Source of the DNA: Tunturibacter psychrotolerans | GTDB taxonomy: Bacteria > Acidobacteriota > Terriglobia > Terriglobales > Acidobacteriaceae | Reading direction: 5' to 3' | DNA length: 64,000 bases | NCBI RefSeq assembly: GCF_040359615.1 | Contig: NZ_CP132942.1 | Location: 2,790,001-2,854,000, forward strand | Part shown: positions 58,944 to 64,000 of the stretch, piece by piece | Numbering within the stretch: the stretch's first letter is position 1 | Layout of the letters: each line of letters begins with the position of its first letter | Program-made: the position numbers and the translations under genes | Notes under the pieces: generated by a model | What the model saw: the letters and a program-made list of their open reading frames with translations, nothing else | Told to the model about the DNA's origin: nothing | The model's database searches: none

Positions 58944-61900
58944 TCAAAACTTCAGCAGGTCAAGGTATGACGTTCGTTTGCGCGGCAAGTTCTCAGCCAG
59001 GTAGATCACGGCGGCTGGTACGAGCAACTCCACAGCCGTGCCACCTGACAGAATTCTTCGTATTTCGATGCGTGCACCAAGCTGCCTTGCTCGCTCTCGC
59101 ATACCGATCATTCCCAGGTGACCCTCACGGTGGCCTTGTCGAAATATCTCGGCTGGGATGCCGGTGCCGTCGTCGCGGACGATAACACGCAGGTGGGACC
59201 TGCTGAAGGCGAGGAGAACTTCGATGCGCGAAGCTCCGCTATGACGAATCGCATTGGCCAGCGCCTCGCGTGCTATCTTGATTGCTTCTCTGCCGGCGTC
59301 GGCGGCCAGTTCTCTGGGGCGCCCCTCTATCTCAAACGTGAGGCTTGCAGTCGTGTTCGGCTGCAGATCTTCCACCATCTGCTGGAACGTTGTATGGTGA
59401 GGCATTTCGCGTGATGGTTCGGATCGGAGCTCAAGCAATAGTTCGCGCCCTTCTCTCATCACCAGCTCAGACTGCTTGAGTGCGCTCTCATAGGATTGGC
59501 GGGCAGGGTCATCTTGCGGCAGTTGCTTGGTGGCCGTGTAGAACCGGAGTAGCAACACCTGGATGGATTGGAAGAACGTGTCATGCAGGTCTTGAGCGAT
59601 GCTCTCTCGCTCGCGTAGCCGTTCCAAGAGTCTGCTGCGTACCTGATTGGTTGCATAACGTAGCCGCAGCTTATGAAGCAAACTGAGAAGCGTAGCCGTT
59701 ATCGCAGCCAATAACGCGGCAAAATACCTACTCTGCCGAAAGGTCGGAGGAAGGTAAAACGGCGTCATCGCGGAAATAGGACTCCAGATGCCATCGTTAT
59801 TGCTGGCCATCACGCGAAATGTGTAGTGGCCAGGAGGAATCTTGGAATAGAACGCCTGTCGACGGATGCCCGCGTCCTGCCAGCTCTTATCAAAACCCTC
59901 TAACATATAGCGGAAGTGCACGCGCTGCGGGATCAGGAGACTTGACGCAGTGTAGTCGAAGCGAAGGTTCTGTATGCCCTTGTCTAGTGTTATGCCTGAA
60001 GGAGCAAGATACTCATGACCGTCGGCGACTAGTTCATCGACGACGGCCGTCGGTGCAATCGTATTGCTGGCAATGTGTGCAGGGTCGATCCATGTCAGTT
60101 CGTGGCGGGCTGCGAAATAGATGCGTCCATCTTTTGTGGCAATCGCAGTGGGCAGCGGCCTGAGTTGCACAGGAGTTCCTGTAAGGCCGTCGAGGTAGTT
60201 GTACAGGCGCACAGTGACCCGATGCCGCGGATCGGCGAGAGCCTGCGCAATCTCGTCGCGCGAGATGAAAATTACGCCGGAAGCCTGGTTCAACCAAAGG
60301 TTCCCGTCCGCGGACTCGACGATACCGTTGACACCTCTGATAGATTCTTCGCTGCAACTGAGGATGGAATGAATCGTACCGTTGCGGTAGTAGGATAGGC
60401 CCTCAGTCCCGCCCAGCCACACGTGGTCTCCACGCTCAGCGATGGCTAGAATGTTGCCCGCAGTGACGCCATCATGTGGCCCAAGAGTCCTTGTCGTGTC
60501 GCCTGTCACAATCGCGACGTTGTTGTGGACGAAGCCCTGCCAGATGTGTCCTTCGTGGTCGCGCATGATACTGAGCACTGCAAAGTGCTCTGCGTCCGGC
60601 GCTTTGAATTTGGTCCATTTATCGCCGTCGAGCTTGAAGGTGCCGTGCCCGAGAATACTCGCCCACAAGACTCCCTTCGAGTCCGTGGTCATGGTCTGAA
60701 TCTCCAGAGGCAGCCCGTTCACGTCCTCGGGCATGGGAATCTTTGTAAATCGGCTTCCCACCATATGCCATAGCTGACTCGTCACGCCGAGCCAGACGTC
60801 AGCACCGCCTTCGGCATAGATGCTCGTGATGCCTTCTGGACTATGAGGAATCGGTACGAGCTTGTTGTCTCGAAGGCGAAACAGCGAGGGGCCGCGGACA
60901 TTCTTGACGCCAACGAGTAGCCCGTCCTCATCCTGTGCGAGCGAGATACCATTGGTTCCCAGTGGCATCGCTACAGAGGACAGTGCAGCCGGACGAAACT
61001 GATCGAGTCCCTTTTCGGTCGCGACCCACATACTACCTTCGCGATCGCGGATGACTTGAATGCTCACATCAGCGGTGAGCCCATCTTTTGCCGCAAAGTT
61101 TTCCAACAATCCGCGGCTCACCGGCACGCTGGGTGAGGGAAGTGGTGCGGGAAGGCGGAAAACCCCCGACTGGTCAGACGCCATCCAGAAACTTCCGTCA
61201 CGGGCCTGTGCAGCGAAACCCGGTGAGAAATCCACATGGGTTGGGTACAGCGACCAACTGCCATCGTGCACCCGAACAAGCTCAACGAGATCGTATTCAC
61301 CGGCAAGCCAGATTCGGTCCGGTCTGTCGGCCAAGAGGCCCCAAAACTTGCCTTCTATATGAGTGTCGTGGAACGAATGCTCTCCTGCCGGCAGATACTG
61401 TAGTGTTTTGCCGTTGTAAGCCCAAAGCGTTCCTGATGCATCAAGAAATGGGCGAAATACAGAACGTCCGTGAAACCCCCACTCAGGACCCATTTGTTGC
61501 CATTGGTTGTGGACAAAGCGTGCCATGCCTTGCCCGGTCGAGGTCCAGAGTGTTCCGTCTTTGAGTTCGAGGAAGCCCGTAGAAGACGACGCAAAGATGC
61601 CTGCGGCGGGGTAATTAGTGATCTTGCCGTCCCTGATGAAGCTGATGCCGCCGAACTGGTACCCGAGCCAGAGGCCGCCTGTGCCGGGAGCGAACAGCGC
61701 AATGATATTTTCAGAAAGAAGCGCAACGCCTTCGGCTGGTCTGAATTTGGTGAATTGCACGCCGTCGAAGCGGTAAAGCCCTGAGTTCGTCGCGATCCAT
61801 AGAAATCCGTCGGTCGACTGCGCGATCCGCCAGATGCCGACCGGAGCGCCATCACGTACGGTCCAGGTGGAGTGATAAAGCTGCCGGATATCCTCTGTGG

Positions 61901-61994
61901 CCGAGGTACGCGCCGAATCGGCAAGCAGCTGAGTGCTCAGAACCGCAGCGACAATACCTAGCAGCAGCTGGAGAGCCCTTCGCAAACCAATCAC
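58944..61994 (-). CDS. hybrid propeller sensor histidine kinase (HisKA_3 type)
   Basis: 1016 residues. Signal/anchor (about 1-25), a large Reg_prop seven-bladed type sensor (about 35-640), a Y_Y_Y-type domain (about 660-750), one membrane segment (about 755-775), a HisKA_3 dimerisation domain with the phospho-His in AQDLHDTFFQSIQ, and a HATPase domain (GTGIP and GMRERA motifs). The layout is a periplasmic ligand sensor signalling to the cytoplasm; such sensors in other bacteria respond to polysaccharides. The NarL regulator follows directly. Confidence 0.9.
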   Translation of the reverse strand: MIGLRRALQLLLGIVAAVLSTQLLADSARTSATEDIRQLYHSTWTVRDGAPVGIWRIAQSTDGFLWIATNSGLYRFDGVQFTKFRPAEGVALLSENIIALFAPGTGGLWLGYQFGGISFIRDGKITNYPAAGIFASSSTGFLELKDGTLWTSTGQGMARFVHNQWQQMGPEWGFHGRSVFRPFLDASGTLWAYNGKTLQYLPAGEHSFHDTHIEGKFWGLLADRPDRIWLAGEYDLVELVRVHDGSWSLYPTHVDFSPGFAAQARDGSFWMASDQSGVFRLPAPLPSPSVPVSRGLLENFAAKDGLTADVSIQVIRDREGSMWVATEKGLDQFRPAALSSVAMPLGTNGISLAQDEDGLLVGVKNVRGPSLFRLRDNKLVPIPHSPEGITSIYAEGGADVWLGVTSQLWHMVGSRFTKIPMPEDVNGLPLEIQTMTTDSKGVLWASILGHGTFKLDGDKWTKFKAPDAEHFAVLSIMRDHEGHIWQGFVHNNVAIVTGDTTRTLGPHDGVTAGNILAIAERGDHVWLGGTEGLSYYRNGTIHSILSCSEESIRGVNGIVESADGNLWLNQASGVIFISRDEIAQALADPRHRVTVRLYNYLDGLTGTPVQLRPLPTAIATKDGRIYFAARHELTWIDPAHIASNTIAPTAVVDELVADGHEYLAPSGITLDKGIQNLRFDYTASSLLIPQRVHFRYMLEGFDKSWQDAGIRRQAFYSKIPPGHYTFRVMASNNDGIWSPISAMTPFYLPPTFRQSRYFAALLAAITATLLSLLHKLRLRYATNQVRSRLLERLRERESIAQDLHDTFFQSIQVLLLRFYTATKQLPQDDPARQSYESALKQSELVMREGRELLLELRSEPSREMPHHTTFQQMVEDLQPNTTASLTFEIEGRPRELAADAGREAIKIAREALANAIRHSGASRIEVLLAFSRSHLRVIVRDDGTGIPAEIFRQGHREGHLGMIGMRERARQLGARIEIRRILSGGTAVELLVPAAVIYLAENLPRKRTSYLDLLKF

Positions 61995-62210
61995 TGGAAC
62001 CCCTCAAAAGAGGGTGCTGCAGAGATCCTAATGAGGGCTAGGCAAATTTTCATGGGAGATTTATCAATTCTACAGGGTTTCTATTTCCTCCGACCCGCCT
62101 AACAGACAACACCTCTACGCAGCACCACATCCGGCGCTCGCTTCGTCGCGGCCACGCGACGGTTCACGCAATAAAGCACTGAAAGTCAACGCTTTGAGGT
62201 CATGGAAGTT

Positions 62211-64000
62211 ATGAAGAAAGCCGTAGTCGCCGCTCTTCTCGTATTTGCCAGCTATACCTGGGCCGCCACCGTGCCAGGTTCGGTCTCCGCAACCGCTCGC
62301 GTCACCAGCCAGGTCGATGAGCGCGTCTTGGTGACGCTGGTAGGTAATACCCACCGCGCAGCGCGTGACGCGGCGAATGACAGAGGTGCGGTCGAGGCCA
62401 ACTTTGCAATGCCGCACATGCTGTTGCAGTTGAAACGCTCGCCTGAGCAGGAGGCGGCGCTGCAAAAAGTCATGGAGCAGATGCAGACTCCAGGAAGTGC
62501 GTCGTATCACTCCTGGATGTCCGAACAGGAGTTCGACGAACAGTACGGTGTCAACCGAGGTGATCTCACCAAGGTCACGACCTGGCTTCAGGGGCACGGA
62601 TTCACGATCGGGGGCATCACGCCGGACGGGATGGTGGTGGACTTCTCCGGCACAGCGTCCATGGTCCGCGAGGCCTTCCACACCGACATTCACAGGCTGC
62701 AGTTGCCCAACGGCGAGAAACACGTTGCCAACATGTCTGATCCGCAGATTCCGGCCTCGCTCGCGAGTGTGATCGTCGGTCCCACCTCGCTCAGCAACTT
62801 TATGCCGCACACCGATCACGTTGCACGCAGCAAAGCGGCGGTGGTAGAGAGTCGAAAAGCAGCGGGCGCGGTGGCCTTCGGGCCAGACTATACGGCCCCC
62901 GAAGGCGATAGCACCTACTATCTGTTCACACCTGGTGATGGACAGACGATCTATAACACCACACCCCTGCTGGCTGCAGGTCACACGGGCAAGGGACAGA
63001 CCATCGGCCTCATCGAAGATGAAACCGCATACGATCCGGACGGAACAGGCGTTTCCCCGGACTGGAAGACTTTTGTAAATACCTTCGGATTAGCAAAGTA
63101 TGGCGGAAAGCAGACAACCTCATTTCCCAAGGGTCCGATCTTCTGCGGTCAGCCAGGAGACTACAGCGACGGTACCGACATTGAGGTCGCTCTCGACATC
63201 GAATACGCCACAGCTATGGCGCCTGGAGCGAATGTCGTAGTCGAGGCATGCCAGGATGGTTACAGCACCTTCGGCGGCTTGATTGCACTTGAAAATCTCG
63301 TCTCCGCGGATCAGATCACCGCACCGGTGCTGAGCATGAGCTACGGCTTCTGCGAGGCGGGTAACGGCGCCGCAAATAACGCTGCATTCTCCTACGCCTA
63401 TCAACATGGGGCCGCCCGTGGCGTATCCATCTTTGTGTCGAGCGGTGACGACGGCGCGCGCTCATGCGATGACGGAAACACAGTCTCCTATTACGGGGCG
63501 GGCACAAGCGGCTTCGCGACCACTCCATACAACGTTGCTGTAGGCGGGACCGACTTCGGCGATACCTATGACCACAGCAGAGCGACCTACTGGAACGCAA
63601 CCAATAACTCGGACTACTCGTCGGCAAAGAGCTATATTCCTGAGATCCCGTGGAATGACACTTGTGCAAGCCAGTTGATCTCGAGCTATTTAGGCTTCGG
63701 AACGACCTACGGCCCAAGCGGTTTTTGCGCAAGCCCGCTGGCGGCAACGCTTTCGCCTCAGAACACACTCGAATACATCGACGTGGTGGCAGGCAGTGGA
63801 GGCCCCAGCAGCTGCTTTAGCGGTACGCCCGACATCGGCGGTGTAGCCGATGGAAGCTGCGCGGGTCAGCCCAAACCTTCGTGGCAGAAGGTCTTCGGCA
63901 ACCCGAATGATACCGTGCGCGATATACCGGATGTGTCGCTCTTCGCCTCAAACGGTATATGGGGGCACTACATCGTGATCTGCGCGTCGAATCCTGTAGA
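62211..64000 (+). CDS. pro-kumamolisin S53 family serine-carboxyl peptidase (3' end outside window)
   Basis: The frame is open from ATG 62211 (an in-frame ATG at 62202 has GAGG nearby and is also possible) to the edge, about 596 residues. Signal peptide (about 1-20), a pro-kumamolisin activation domain (about 50-205; SASYHSWMS, NRGDLTKVTTWLQGHGF), then the catalytic domain with DIEVALDIEYA (catalytic Glu and Asp) and RDIPDVSLFAS near the end. The catalytic Ser motif (GTS) lies beyond the edge. Such secreted peptidases work at acidic pH, fitting an acidic soil lifestyle. Confidence 0.9.
   Translation, partial: MKKAVVAALLVFASYTWAATVPGSVSATARVTSQVDERVLVTLVGNTHRAARDAANDRGAVEANFAMPHMLLQLKRSPEQEAALQKVMEQMQTPGSASYHSWMSEQEFDEQYGVNRGDLTKVTTWLQGHGFTIGGITPDGMVVDFSGTASMVREAFHTDIHRLQLPNGEKHVANMSDPQIPASLASVIVGPTSLSNFMPHTDHVARSKAAVVESRKAAGAVAFGPDYTAPEGDSTYYLFTPGDGQTIYNTTPLLAAGHTGKGQTIGLIEDETAYDPDGTGVSPDWKTFVNTFGLAKYGGKQTTSFPKGPIFCGQPGDYSDGTDIEVALDIEYATAMAPGANVVVEACQDGYSTFGGLIALENLVSADQITAPVLSMSYGFCEAGNGAANNAAFSYAYQHGAARGVSIFVSSGDDGARSCDDGNTVSYYGAGTSGFATTPYNVAVGGTDFGDTYDHSRATYWNATNNSDYSSAKSYIPEIPWNDTCASQLISSYLGFGTTYGPSGFCASPLAATLSPQNTLEYIDVVAGSGGPSSCFSGTPDIGGVADGSCAGQPKPSWQKVFGNPNDTVRDIPDVSLFASNGIWGHYIVICASNPV

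Noticed and set aside
62115..62984. 289-codon minus-strand frame opposite the S53 peptidase start
   Set aside because: Shadow of the plus-strand gene, which has a signal peptide and a recognisable activation domain.

Overview
The window looks like a chromosome segment of an Acidobacteriota bacterium, most likely class Terriglobia (Acidobacteriaceae). This is inferred from gene content: a VWFA-related protein of the acidobacterial type, an S55-domain protein, a secreted propeller protein, a giant propeller-type sensor kinase and a pro-kumamolisin S53 peptidase. No 16S gene is present, so genus cannot be set.

Left part (1-29 kb) is ordinary, well-kept chromosome. It holds the proteostasis block tig-clpP-clpX-lon (minus strand), a nearby clpC, a Lol-type lipoprotein export pair (lolC/E and lolD) with an AhpD-like gene between them, a TRIC/UPF0126 channel overlapping a secreted propeller protein, and assorted enzymes: mutarotase, UDGb glycosylase, GT2, Zn-alcohol dehydrogenase, alpha-carbonic anhydrase, and two related hydrolases with an Asp nucleophile. 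A CGNR regulator faces one hydrolase across a short region with inverted and direct repeats.

From 29 to 43 kb the sequence is an accessory, decaying region. A LysR/SDR locus, a long kelch-like protein and a TPR protein together carry four single-site frameshifts. Two cas1 fragments in opposite orientation, IS1-like and IS110 remnants, and copies of an 80-bp palindromic repeat lie here.

The main discovery is at 43.4-53.3 kb: a casposon-like mobile element. It encodes a proofreading family B DNA polymerase, an HNH-like zinc protein, an HTH protein, a small unknown protein and a solo Cas1 with a C-terminal zinc ribbon and HTH (casposase layout), plus a type IIG restriction-modification protein as likely cargo. 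There is no CRISPR array and no cas2 or effector gene. HTH-HNH-polB form one operon; the 193-aa gene and cas1 form the divergent one, with a perfect palindrome between them. I could not find the terminal inverted repeats by eye. Two Cas1 fragments at 35.4-36.3 kb suggest repeated insertion of related elements.

The right part (53-64 kb) has a caspase-Sel1 protein with a small membrane partner, tRNA-Gln(CUG), remnants of a RES toxin and of a papain-like protease, a cysteine dioxygenase-rhodanese fusion, a NarL-type two-component system, and the start of an S53 peptidase running off the end.
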